59,376 nt of DNA. It comes from an uncultured SAR86 cluster bacterium. Lineage in GTDB: Bacteria > Pseudomonadota > Gammaproteobacteria > Magnimaribacterales > Magnimaribacteraceae. The notes beneath the pieces were generated by a model that did not search any database, was not told where the DNA came from, and worked only from the letters and a program-made list of their open reading frames with translations. The DNA is taken from positions 1 through 59,376 of the forward strand of contig CACOVO010000007.1 in assembly GCA_902630715.1 (NCBI GenBank), written 5' to 3'. Shown piece after piece: positions 46,913-57,898 of this stretch (position 1 is its first letter; every line of letters begins with the position of its first letter). The position numbers were made by a program, and so were the translations under genes.

Positions 46913-48068
46913 ACTTTTCGAAAATTTTGATTATTTAAAAATTGACTTCTTCTTATTGGCTTTATTTGCTTCATTAAGCCTTTTTGGCCTGATCATATTG
47001 GCTTCAGCCTCAGTTAATTTCTCAGATTCAATATACGGTAATCCATCAGCGATCTTTAACAGGCAATTAATTTATTATCTTTTAGGTTTAATGGGCTTAT
47101 TTATTTTTTTTGTATTACCTTTAACCTTTTGGACAACATATGATCGTTTATTTATAACGCTTGGCTTCTTTTTACTTCTTTTAGTTTTTATACCAGGAGT
47201 TGGACTTGAGGTTAACGGAGCAAACCGATGGATAAGGGTTGCAGGATTTGGATTGCAACCATCGGAAGTTATGAAATTTTTGAGCATCCTTTATGTAGCT
47301 TCATACTCTGTCAGGAGAATAAAAGAAATTCAGTCTCATTGGTTAGGGTTTTTCCGACCAGCATTGATTATAGTTAGTATTATCTCTGTAATTCTTATTC
47401 AGCCTGATCTAGGTTCATCGGCCGTAATATTTGCCTCCGTTCTTGGTGTTTTATATGTTGCTGGAGTGAAAATGAGACAGTTTTTTATAGTCGCAATGCT
47501 TGGTTTACTTGCGGTTGCATTAATGATTTTTTTTGTGCCTTGGAGGTGGGAAAGAATCATTTCTTTCATTGATCCATGGAGTGATCCTTGGGGAAGTGGT
47601 TATCAGCTTACTCTATCTCTTATGTCTATGGGGCGAGGAGATTGGTTTGGCGTGGGACTTGGTCAAGGTCTTATGAAGATGGGATATCTACCGGATGCGC
47701 ATACAGACTTTATATTTTCTGTGATTGTAGAAGAGTTAGGAATACTAGGAGGCTTTGCAATTATCTCTTTATTATTTGGCTTATCCTTTAGAATTTTTTT
47801 TATTGGAAGAGAGTCTCTTGTTAGAAAAAATTTTTTCGGGTTTTATTTTTCTTATGGAGTTGCTCTGCTTCTTGGTTTGCATACTTTTATCAATGTTGGA
47901 GTGGCATGTGGTCTCTTGCCCACTAAAGGTCTAACTTTACCGCTGATAAGTGCCGGCGGAACTAATCTGATTATCGTATGTCTTATGATCGGACTTATAC
48001 TAAGAATAGACTACGAAAATAAAATTTCTATGCCAGTTCCAATTATCAAAAGGACTGCGAAACTCTAA
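46902..48068 (+). CDS. ftsW: Septal peptidoglycan glycosyltransferase FtsW
   Basis: FtsW is the SEDS-family polymerase that works with FtsI at the septum. The 388-residue protein has about ten membrane helices. Key blocks are LEVNGANRWIRVAGFGLQPS (the catalytic-pocket loop), IQPDLGSSAVIF, the YQLTLSLMSMGRGDWFGVGLG segment (key residues in the GRGDWFGVGLG turn), LPDAHTDFIFSVIVEELG and the C-terminal GLTLPLISAGGTNLI. It shares one base with murG. Confidence 0.97.
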   Translation: MNLKLFENFDYLKIDFFLLALFASLSLFGLIILASASVNFSDSIYGNPSAIFNRQLIYYLLGLMGLFIFFVLPLTFWTTYDRLFITLGFFLLLLVFIPGVGLEVNGANRWIRVAGFGLQPSEVMKFLSILYVASYSVRRIKEIQSHWLGFFRPALIIVSIISVILIQPDLGSSAVIFASVLGVLYVAGVKMRQFFIVAMLGLLAVALMIFFVPWRWERIISFIDPWSDPWGSGYQLTLSLMSMGRGDWFGVGLGQGLMKMGYLPDAHTDFIFSVIVEELGILGGFAIISLLFGLSFRIFFIGRESLVRKNFFGFYFSYGVALLLGLHTFINVGVACGLLPTKGLTLPLISAGGTNLIIVCLMIGLILRIDYENKISMPVPIIKRTAKL

Positions 48069-49141
48069 TGAATATTTTGATCGTTGCAGGCGGAACCGGT
48101 GGTCATGTTTATCCTGCACTGAGCATAGCGAAAGAATTCAATCAAAAGGGTTACAAAATTTCATGGATAGGAAAAAAAGATAGTCTTGAGGAGAGTATTT
48201 GTATTGAAGAACAATTTTCATTTAATGCTCTAAAATCAAAAGGCTTTCAAGGTAAGAGCTTTTTAAAAAAAATTAACTCGCTTTATTTTTTTATTCTGAG
48301 TCTATTCGCAAGTTTTTTTATCATTCGCAAAATAAGGCCAGATTTCATAGTATCTACTGGGGGTTATACCTCCTTGGCCCCGAGTATTATCGGCTCTCTA
48401 TTTTGTCCATTATTTATCCATGAACAGAATAGTGTCGCTGGGTTAACGAACAAAATATTGCACAGATTCTCAAAATTAACTTTTGAAGCATTTCCTAATA
48501 CATTTAATACTCTCAAACCTAAGCTTAGGTTTGTCGGAAATCCTGTAAGAGAAGAAATTTTAGGAAATTTAAAAAACACAGATACGAACGAATCAATATT
48601 TAAAATTCTTGTCCTGGGTGGTAGTCAAGGATCGAAGCAAATCAATGATATTCAAAAAGAAATTTTAACTAATGAAAAAATTCCTCCTCATTGGTCATTT
48701 ATACATCAAGTAGGAAAGCTAGAATCTACTGAGCTTCGTTTAGCATATGAGTGTTCAGGGATAAAATTTGAAATCAAAGAATATATCGATGACATGGGAG
48801 AGGCATATAATAATTGCGATATTGTTATTTCTCGATCTGGTGCAATGACAATAAGCGAAATATGCGCTTCCGGAAGGCCGTCAATACTTTTACCTTTGCC
48901 TTGGTCATCAAATAATCATCAATATCATAATGCAAAGTTTCTAAAAGATAGAGGAGCTGCAGAGTTAACTGACCTTAGCGTTTCCAGTTATAAAGACCTT
49001 TTTGAGCTATTAATTGAGATCGAAAGAGATCATAATAAAAGATTAAAAATGGCTGATAATGCCACAGCGGTTTTTCCAAAAGGCACTTCAAAAAAAATCT
49101 TCAAATCAATAAATGAATCTCTCTCAATACAGACTCAATAA
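48068..49141 (+). CDS. murG: MurG glycosyltransferase (lipid II synthase)
   Basis: MurG adds GlcNAc to lipid I on the cytoplasmic face of the membrane. The 357-residue GT28 enzyme has GGTGGHVYPALSIA (8-21), STGGYTSLAPSI, HEQNSVAGLTNK, VLGGSQGSKQIN and the donor-site SRSGAMTISEICASGRPSIL. The order ftsW-murG-murC is standard. Its last 29 bases overlap the murC start. Confidence 0.96.
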   Translation: MNILIVAGGTGGHVYPALSIAKEFNQKGYKISWIGKKDSLEESICIEEQFSFNALKSKGFQGKSFLKKINSLYFFILSLFASFFIIRKIRPDFIVSTGGYTSLAPSIIGSLFCPLFIHEQNSVAGLTNKILHRFSKLTFEAFPNTFNTLKPKLRFVGNPVREEILGNLKNTDTNESIFKILVLGGSQGSKQINDIQKEILTNEKIPPHWSFIHQVGKLESTELRLAYECSGIKFEIKEYIDDMGEAYNNCDIVISRSGAMTISEICASGRPSILLPLPWSSNNHQYHNAKFLKDRGAAELTDLSVSSYKDLFELLIEIERDHNKRLKMADNATAVFPKGTSKKIFKSINESLSIQTQ

Positions 49142-50504
49142 AATCCATTTTATAGGTATTGGAGGTAGTGGTATGAGCGGTATCGCCGAAGTATTAAATA
49201 ATCTTGGCTATGTAGTCTCGGGTTCAGATACTAATTCATCAGAAAACACCGCTAGACTCGAAAAGATGGGTATTGATATTTCTTATGATCATAAAGCGAA
49301 AAATTTAGATTCAGTAGATATGGTTGTGAAGTCGACAGCTATTGCTGAAGATAATCCTGAATTAATAGAAGCTCGAAGAAAATTTATACCCATCCTTGCA
49401 CGCGCGGAGATGCTTTCCAGTCTTATGAATAATAAGAGAGGTGTAGCAATTGCTGGTACTCACGGCAAAACCACTACCACTAGCCTCGTTGCTTCAATAA
49501 TGAGTGATGCTAATCTCGATCCAACTTTCATTAATGGTGGAATAATTAAAAGCATAAACTCTAACGCGCAGCTAGGCCAAGGAGAGTATTTGATTGCTGA
49601 GGCTGATGAAAGCGATAAGTCATTTTTACTTTTGCAACCTTCTATATCGATAATTACAAATATTGAACCTGATCATTTGATCAATTACGACAATGATTTT
49701 GGTAATCTGAAAGAGGCCTTTTTAGGCTTTATAAAGAATCTTCCTTTTAATGGAGTTTCAATCGTTTGTGGAGACGACAAAGTAGTAAATGAAATTAAAA
49801 ATCAATTTCAACGAAATCACATAAGTTATGGCTTTGATTTATCCAATGATTTCGTCATCTCTGATTATGAGACTGATGGTTTAAAGTCTACTTTCAAGAT
49901 TAAATGGGGTTCAGAAGTTCTTGAATTAACTTTAAACATGTTGGGTAGGCATAATGTTCTGAATGCTTCTGCTGCAGCTATATTGTGTATGCAAGAGGGT
50001 ATTAGCACAGAAATTATCAGGGAATCACTAGAAAACTTCATGGGAATTGATAGAAGAATGCAAATTTTGGGAGAAAAACAATCAAGAAAATTTCGTTCTC
50101 TATATATCGATGATTACGGCCATCATCCCACCGAGATAAAAAATACTATCAAAGCAGTTAGGGAATCTTATCCAGATTTTAGATTAAAGATGATTTTTCA
50201 GCCCCACAGGTTCACGAGAACTAATGACTTATATAAGGAATTTGTTGAGGTTCTCAAAGAGGTTGATGAACTAACTCTTTTGGATATTTACTCGGCAGGA
50301 GAAAATGAAATTGAAGGCATTAGCAGTTCCAATATAAAGAAATCACTTGAGGAACAGGGTTATTTAAGCGCTGAGCTATTATCTGATAAAGAATTGGTTA
50401 TTAAAAAATTACATGAGGATACCGATTCTAATGATGTTTTTATTTTTCAAGGTGCTGGTGATATTTCTTCAATTAGTCAGTATGTAGCAAAAAATTTTTT
50501 TTAG
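49113..50504 (+). CDS. murC: UDP-MurNAc-L-alanine ligase
   Basis: MurC attaches L-alanine to UDP-MurNAc, the first peptide-stem step. The 463-residue protein has the N-terminal IHFIGIGGSGMSGIAEVL (11-28), the ATP loop AGTHGKTTTTSL, EADESDKSFLLL and the DDYGHHPTEI segment. The ATG lies inside murG. Its stop is one base from ddl. murB, between murC and ddl in E. coli, is absent, as in several other gammaproteobacteria. Confidence 0.96.
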   Translation: MNLSQYRLNKIHFIGIGGSGMSGIAEVLNNLGYVVSGSDTNSSENTARLEKMGIDISYDHKAKNLDSVDMVVKSTAIAEDNPELIEARRKFIPILARAEMLSSLMNNKRGVAIAGTHGKTTTTSLVASIMSDANLDPTFINGGIIKSINSNAQLGQGEYLIAEADESDKSFLLLQPSISIITNIEPDHLINYDNDFGNLKEAFLGFIKNLPFNGVSIVCGDDKVVNEIKNQFQRNHISYGFDLSNDFVISDYETDGLKSTFKIKWGSEVLELTLNMLGRHNVLNASAAAILCMQEGISTEIIRESLENFMGIDRRMQILGEKQSRKFRSLYIDDYGHHPTEIKNTIKAVRESYPDFRLKMIFQPHRFTRTNDLYKEFVEVLKEVDELTLLDIYSAGENEIEGISSSNIKKSLEEQGYLSAELLSDKELVIKKLHEDTDSNDVFIFQGAGDISSISQYVAKNFF

Positions 50505-50505
50505 T

Positions 50506-51471
50506 ATGAGCGATGTTGAAATTCTCAAACAAAAAAGAATATTAGTTTTGTATGGCGGGTGGTCAGCAGAGAGAGAAATTTCTTTGAAGTCTGGTTCTGC
50601 TGTTTCACATTCTCTGCAAAGTCAGGGTATAGAGCATACGCAATTGGATTTAAAATCAGAGGATGATGCTAAGCGCATATCGGAAGATTATGACATTGCT
50701 TTCATTGCTTTACATGGGAGAGGTGGAGAAGATGGTTTTATTCAAAAGGTTCTGAGTTCAAAGAATATCCTATTCACTGGGAGTGATTCTGAATCGTGCA
50801 AAACCTCTCTTAACAAAATTGAGAGTAAAAAGATTTGGAGAGACTTATTACTTCCAACTCCAGATTTTGTTGAAATCGTAAATGCTCGCCAGACAAATAT
50901 GAAATTAACACCTCATTTATCAGGCGAAGAGGATATTACTGCGCTCGATAAAACATTTGTGGTTAAACCTGCAAACGAAGGCTCTAGCTTCGGTATATCA
51001 ATCGTCAGACCGGGCGAAGGCAGTTTAGAGAGTGCAATGCTTCATGCTTCTGAATTCGATTCCTCTGTAATTGTGGAAGCGTATGTTGAAGGAAGAGAAT
51101 TAACAGTTTCTATTTTAGGCAATGATGTTTTCCATCCAATACTCATAAATCCAGCAGGAGACTTCTATGATTACGATTCAAAGTACTCCAACTCCGGAAC
51201 TCAATATGTAAAAGCAGATATTAAAGGAGATAAGCTAAAAGAAATAAAAGATTATGCATGGCACGCATTCAGCTCATTAGGATGCTCAAATTGGGGAAGA
51301 GTTGATTTTATTGAAGACGAAAATGGAAACTTTCAAATAATTGAAGTGAATACCGTCCCTGGGTTAACCGAAACAAGCTTATTTCCAAAAGCAGCTGCTT
51401 ACGCGGGCTTGTCATTTGATGAGGTTATTACTAAAGTTCTTCTTTTATCTTGCAAACAAGATAACTTGTAA
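50506..51471 (+). CDS. ddl: D-alanine--D-alanine ligase
   Basis: Ddl makes D-Ala-D-Ala for MurF. The 321-residue ATP-grasp enzyme shows LYGGWSAEREISLKSG (17-32), ALHGRGGEDGFIQ, FVVKPANEGSSFGIS, GRELTVSILG and NTVPGLTETSLFPKAA. This is the last gene of the dcw cluster here. In most relatives ftsQ-ftsA-ftsZ would follow, but rpsF comes next after a promoter-like gap. Confidence 0.96.
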   Translation: MSDVEILKQKRILVLYGGWSAEREISLKSGSAVSHSLQSQGIEHTQLDLKSEDDAKRISEDYDIAFIALHGRGGEDGFIQKVLSSKNILFTGSDSESCKTSLNKIESKKIWRDLLLPTPDFVEIVNARQTNMKLTPHLSGEEDITALDKTFVVKPANEGSSFGISIVRPGEGSLESAMLHASEFDSSVIVEAYVEGRELTVSILGNDVFHPILINPAGDFYDYDSKYSNSGTQYVKADIKGDKLKEIKDYAWHAFSSLGCSNWGRVDFIEDENGNFQIIEVNTVPGLTETSLFPKAAAYAGLSFDEVITKVLLLSCKQDNL

Positions 51472-51478
51472 ATAAAAT
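51450..51478 (+). promoter_or_regulatory. Candidate sigma-70 promoter for rpsF-rpsR-rplI
   Basis: TTGCAA (51450-51455) and TAAAAT (51473-51478) are 17 bases apart, straddling the end of ddl, and would start transcription near 51485, about 50 bases before rpsF. No clear terminator separates ddl from this promoter. The leader has no obvious S6:S18-type CCG bulge. Confidence 0.55.
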
Positions 51479-51533
51479 GCCAGCCTCCTTGCTCTACATC
51501 AATGGATGAGAGCTTATATTCACGAGGATAAAT

Positions 51534-52025
51534 ATGAGAAATTACGAAATAGTATTCTTAGTTCACCCCGATCAAGCTGATCAAACTTCTTCCATTATTT
51601 CTAAATTAGATAAGATCGTTAAAGATTCAGGTGGTAATGTTCACCGTTCTGAAAATATTGGAAATAGAAAATTAGCTTATCCCATACAAGATCAATTCAA
51701 AGCTAGTTATGGACTTCTCAATGTAGAATGCAATCAATCTGCCATAGACGAAATTAAAAGTTCCTTTAGATTCAATGATTCTATAATCAGAAATTTAGTT
51801 TTGAGTGTAAAAAAAGTACATAAAGACACATCAGCACTGCTTACTCAAACTAAAGAGGAAAATGAAAAAGATTCCTACCAAGAAGCTAGAGAGGCAGCCA
51901 ACAAAGAAGTGGAACAAGAAGCACAGGATGCAGCTAAGACCTCTTCAAAAGACGTTTCTACTGATACTTCTGAAGAAAAGGTAGTTGATGATGTCAAAGA
52001 AAGTCCGTCTGAGGAGATAAACTAA
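51534..52025 (+). CDS. rpsF: 30S ribosomal protein bS6
   Basis: bS6 binds 16S rRNA with bS18 in the platform of the small subunit. The 163 residues open [18 protein letters not shown] and contain [20 protein letters not shown] (about 42-61). After residue 100 comes an acidic, Ala/Glu/Ser-rich tail of about 60 residues, longer than E. coli's and likely disordered. GAGGATAA precedes the ATG. Its stop overlaps the rpsR start by one base. Confidence 0.96.
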   Translation: MRNYEIVFLVHPDQADQTSSIISKLDKIVKDSGGNVHRSENIGNRKLAYPIQDQFKASYGLLNVECNQSAIDEIKSSFRFNDSIIRNLVLSVKKVHKDTSALLTQTKEENEKDSYQEAREAANKEVEQEAQDAAKTSSKDVSTDTSEEKVVDDVKESPSEEIN

Positions 52026-52288
52026 TGGCAAAGAAGCAAAAGAAAAATTTTAAGCGTAAAACTGATTTTGATAACAGACCAAAGTACTGTAAATTCTCCT
52101 CTCTTGGTATCGAAGAAATAGACTTCAAAGATATTAAATTACTCAAAGAATATATTACAGAGACTGGTAAAATAATTCCTGCAAGAATGACCGGTACTTC
52201 TGCAAAATATCAAAGGCAACTTAACAAGGCAGTAAAGAGGGCAAGACATCTTGCCTTGCTACCTTATACAGACTCTCATTACAATTAA
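52025..52288 (+). CDS. rpsR: 30S ribosomal protein bS18
   Basis: bS18 pairs with bS6 on the small subunit. The 87-residue protein has a basic N-terminal extension (about 16 residues, [10 protein letters not shown]) and then the family core: [38 protein letters not shown] and [16 protein letters not shown]. The order rpsF-rpsR-rplI is nearly universal in gammaproteobacteria; priB, inserted in enterics, is absent. Confidence 0.97.
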   Translation: MAKKQKKNFKRKTDFDNRPKYCKFSSLGIEEIDFKDIKLLKEYITETGKIIPARMTGTSAKYQRQLNKAVKRARHLALLPYTDSHYN

Positions 52289-52291
52289 ACT

Positions 52292-52747
52292 ATGGAAGTA
52301 ATACTATTAGAGAAAGTCGCCCAACTTGGCGATCCAGGCGACTTGGTAAATGTAAAAGCCGGTTATGGAAGAAACTTTCTGATACCTTCCGGTAAAGCAG
52401 TTAGGGCCGATGAAAAAAACAAAGCAGAATATGAAAAAAGAAGGGAAGCTTTATTATCTGCCGAAGCTGACAGAAAAGAGTCTGCATTACTCGAAGCAGA
52501 AAAGATGCAATCATTATCAATAACTATTTCTGCCCAAGTTTCAGATGAAGGCACTCTCTACGGATCAATAGGTACCCGAGAGATAGCTGAATCTCTTGAA
52601 GAACAAGGCTTTGCGATTGAGAAAAGCTCAGTAAGATTACCTGAAGGTGTCCTCAAAGAGACGGGAGAATATAATGTTGATATAGAACTTCATCCTGAGG
52701 TTATATCTACAATTTCTGTCCAGATTATCTCTTCAGAGGAATCTTAA
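52292..52747 (+). CDS. rplI: 50S ribosomal protein bL9
   Basis: bL9 is a long dumbbell-shaped protein at the L1 stalk base that supports reading-frame accuracy. It has 151 residues (E. coli 149): the N-terminal domain with VILLEKVAQLGDPGDLVNVK (3-22) and GYGRNFLIPSGKA (24-36), a long connecting helix, and a C-terminal rRNA-binding domain with GTLYGSIGTREIAESL. It lies 3 bases after rpsR. Confidence 0.97.
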   Translation: MEVILLEKVAQLGDPGDLVNVKAGYGRNFLIPSGKAVRADEKNKAEYEKRREALLSAEADRKESALLEAEKMQSLSITISAQVSDEGTLYGSIGTREIAESLEEQGFAIEKSSVRLPEGVLKETGEYNVDIELHPEVISTISVQIISSEES

Positions 52748-52786
52748 AAAGTCACTTGTTTTAAACATCCAGCAATGGGAGAATTG

Positions 52787-52834
52787 ATGTCTTCACCTAA
52801 CAATAGTTATGGCATCAGAAAATTTATCAAATAG
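52787..52834 (+). CDS. Possible 15-residue leader ORF overlapping dnaB start
   Basis: ATG 52787 opens a 16-codon frame (MSSPNNSYGIRKFIK then TAG) preceded at ideal spacing by GGGAG (52778-52782), the only strong Shine-Dalgarno sequence between rplI and dnaB. It runs in a different frame and ends 26 bases inside dnaB, whose own ATG (52809) has no such site. Translation of this short frame may deliver ribosomes to the dnaB start. It may equally be fortuitous. Confidence 0.35.
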   Translation: MSSPNNSYGIRKFIK

Positions 52835-54215
52835 AGAACTACCTTACTCGACAGAGGCTGAGAAAGCTGTTTTGGGCGGTATTATGCTCAAAAACGAAAC
52901 TTGGGATGTAGTTTCTGATCTAGTTAAAGAGGATGACTTCCATAAAGAAGAGCATAGACTGATATTTAGAACTATTAATGATCTTCAAGATGCAGGAAAA
53001 CCAGTTGATGTAATCACTGTTCAGGAAGCAATCGAAGGTAATGGCGATCTTCCAAAGCTTATAAATTCAGGAGGCAAGGACTATTTGGCACTTCTTGCAA
53101 GAGAAACGCCTAGTGTAGCCAATATTCAAAGCTATGCCGATATCATCAAACAAAGGTCAAATTTGAGGCGTTTGATAGTAGCTGCAGACAATATCTCCAA
53201 AATTGCTAAAGAGTCTGATGCGTCTGGAAGTGATAGGATAATTGACGAAGCAGAAGAAAAAATTCTAAGTTTAAGAGATGATTTAAATAGGTCTGTAGGT
53301 CCTAAACAGGTGAAAGATCTCCTAGGTCAGGTTTATTACGATATTCAGGAATCTGCAGAGAGTGGCAATTCGCTAGTAGGGGTCAGCACTGGTTTTACAG
53401 AGATTGACGAAGTTACACTAGGATTTCAAAAATCGGATTTGATTATAATTGCCGGAAGACCATCCATGGGAAAAACAGCTTTTGCTTTCAATATTGCTGA
53501 AAATGTTGCTAGACAAACAGATCAAACAGTTCTGCTTTTCAGCATGGAAATGTCATCAGAACAAGTTGTAAGACGATTTATTTCGAGTATTTCAGGTATT
53601 GACCTGCAAAGATTGATGAGAGGCCAACTAGAGGAGAATGATTGGAAAGGTATAGATGACGCTTTATCACTACTAAACAAAAAAAATATCTTGCTTGATG
53701 ATACGCCAGCGCTCTCTCCCTCTGAGATAAGAGCTAGATCGAGAAGGGTAAAAAGAGAGAATGATGACTTGGCTATGATAGTTATCGATTATCTTCAACT
53801 TATGCAGGTTCCAGGAAGAGGAGATAATAGAGTTGCTGAAATAAGTGAAATAAGCCGCTCTCTAAAAGCCTTGGCAAAAGAACTTAATGTTCCAGTAATA
53901 GCTCTCTCTCAACTAAATAGAGCAGTAGAATCTAGACCTAACAAGAGACCAATACTAGCTGATTTAAGAGATTCCGGGGCAATTGAACAAGATGCTGACG
54001 TGATAGCTTTTTTGTATAGACATTCTTATTACGATGACACAGATCTTGAAAGCAAAGGTAAGGCTGAAGTTAATATAGCAAAACAAAGAAATGGACCAAC
54101 AAAGGCTGTTCCTGTTGCATTTATTGAAGACACAGCTACTTTTAAAAATCTTGCGCGAAATGATAGATTTCCTCCTCAATATTTCGAGGATAGTGATGAT
54201 CAATTCCCAACCTAA
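52809..54215 (+). CDS. dnaB: Replicative DNA helicase DnaB
   Basis: DnaB is the hexameric 5'-3' helicase that unwinds the replication fork. The 468 residues comprise the N-terminal primase-interacting domain (PYSTEAEKAVLGGIMLKNET, 12-31), a linker and the RecA-like motor with Walker A GRPSMGKT (216-223), LFSMEMSSEQVVRR, Walker B MIVIDYLQLM, and the arginine-finger region QLNRAVESRPNKRP and LRDSGAIEQDADVI. It follows rpsF-rpsR-rplI as usual. No intein is present. Confidence 0.97.
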   Translation: MASENLSNRELPYSTEAEKAVLGGIMLKNETWDVVSDLVKEDDFHKEEHRLIFRTINDLQDAGKPVDVITVQEAIEGNGDLPKLINSGGKDYLALLARETPSVANIQSYADIIKQRSNLRRLIVAADNISKIAKESDASGSDRIIDEAEEKILSLRDDLNRSVGPKQVKDLLGQVYYDIQESAESGNSLVGVSTGFTEIDEVTLGFQKSDLIIIAGRPSMGKTAFAFNIAENVARQTDQTVLLFSMEMSSEQVVRRFISSISGIDLQRLMRGQLEENDWKGIDDALSLLNKKNILLDDTPALSPSEIRARSRRVKRENDDLAMIVIDYLQLMQVPGRGDNRVAEISEISRSLKALAKELNVPVIALSQLNRAVESRPNKRPILADLRDSGAIEQDADVIAFLYRHSYYDDTDLESKGKAEVNIAKQRNGPTKAVPVAFIEDTATFKNLARNDRFPPQYFEDSDDQFPT

Positions 54216-54250
54216 TAAAATTTTAGAATGTTGCTAAATCAAACAAAAAA

Positions 54251-55327
54251 ATGAAAGTTAAATATACTGAAGATACGCCGAGAAAAATCCGAGACTACGA
54301 AGAGTCTGAGCCTGAGTTGACTGCTGAAGAAGTAGAGGATATTGCAGAAATTTTTAGAACACCATTAACAGGTACTTATAATTGGGATTATTCTGTTCAA
54401 GATAATAGGATCGCAAAATTATATGAACTAGGAAAAAAACTCAATTGGAATGTCTCAATGGATATTGATTGGGATAGGCCTCTAGTTGAATCGGAAGACA
54501 TTCCTCAAATGTTTTGGGACGAATATCCGCCTTATAAAAAACTTAGTATTGAGCAGAAAAGAGAGTTTCTGAGACATAGAGGGGCAAGTCAATTTAGTCA
54601 ATTTCTTCATGGAGAACAGGGTGCACTCTTAGTAGCATCACAACTAGTCTCATGTGCTCCTACTTATCAGGCAAAACTTTACGCAGCTTCTCAGGCTTTC
54701 GATGAAGCCAGACATGTTGAAGCTTTTACCAAGTATATTCAGAAAAGATCAAAGCTTATGTATCCAGTTGGGTCAGGACTTAAAAGTCTTTTAGATAAGA
54801 TACTTACTGATGAGAGGTGGGATCTTAAACTTATTGGTATGCAAATAATTATCGAAGGTTTAGCCCTAGCGGCTTTTAATACAGCAAAAGCTGTAACACC
54901 TGATCCTGTTTTGAGAGATATCCTGCACTTGATTATTAGAGATGAGGCGAGACATGTAACATTTGGAGTAAATTATCTTGAAGACTTTATAGAAAATCTT
55001 ACTGAAGAAGAAAGAGAAGATAGGGCTATGTTCGCATATGAGGCTTGTGTCATAAGTAAGGAGAGACTCTTTCCAACTGATGTCTTCAGGAAGTTTGGTT
55101 GGGATGAAGACGAAGCAAGACAATTTTCAAATAAGGCAGGATTTGCAACTGAATTCCAACGACTTCTTTTTTCAAGAGTTGTGCCAAATCTTTCAAGAAT
55201 TGGTCTTCTAACTGATAAAGTCAGACCTCTTTACGACAAATTGGGTGTTTTAGAGTTTGAATCGCATTCTCCGGACGGTGATATTTCTTGGGCTGAGTTA
55301 GAAAAACCACTCGATCTTTCTGCTTAA
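54251..55327 (+). CDS. Ferritin-like diiron protein of unknown function
   Basis: The 358-residue protein is a soluble four-helix-bundle diiron protein. Six carboxylate/His ligands can be read: Glu122 (HGEQGALL), Glu152 and His155 (FDEARHVEAF), Glu202 (IIEGLALAAF) and Glu232 and His235 (RDEARHVTFG). Two DEARH repeats are the hallmark of ribonucleotide-reductase-R2, fatty-acid desaturase and AurF-like N-oxygenase families. No radical Tyr or transmembrane segment could be assigned, so oxygenase, desaturase or oxidase chemistry all remain open. It stands alone between dnaB and pyrG. Function unknown. Confidence 0.8.
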   Translation: MKVKYTEDTPRKIRDYEESEPELTAEEVEDIAEIFRTPLTGTYNWDYSVQDNRIAKLYELGKKLNWNVSMDIDWDRPLVESEDIPQMFWDEYPPYKKLSIEQKREFLRHRGASQFSQFLHGEQGALLVASQLVSCAPTYQAKLYAASQAFDEARHVEAFTKYIQKRSKLMYPVGSGLKSLLDKILTDERWDLKLIGMQIIIEGLALAAFNTAKAVTPDPVLRDILHLIIRDEARHVTFGVNYLEDFIENLTEEEREDRAMFAYEACVISKERLFPTDVFRKFGWDEDEARQFSNKAGFATEFQRLLFSRVVPNLSRIGLLTDKVRPLYDKLGVLEFESHSPDGDISWAELEKPLDLSA

Positions 55328-55421
55328 ATTTATAATTATATTGTTCACTTGACTGGATTTTGTTAATCTGTAATCCCATCGTTAAGAAGTTATTTTTAAG
55401 CAAGCTTCAAATGATTATTAG

Positions 55422-57892
<2,471 letters not shown>

Positions 57893-57898
57893 AAGCCT

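Noticed and set aside
53085-53100. TGGCAC...TTGCA resembling a sigma-54 promoter inside dnaB
   Set aside because: The GG-GC spacing is 8 bases, not 10, and the site is internal to a housekeeping gene in no useful position.
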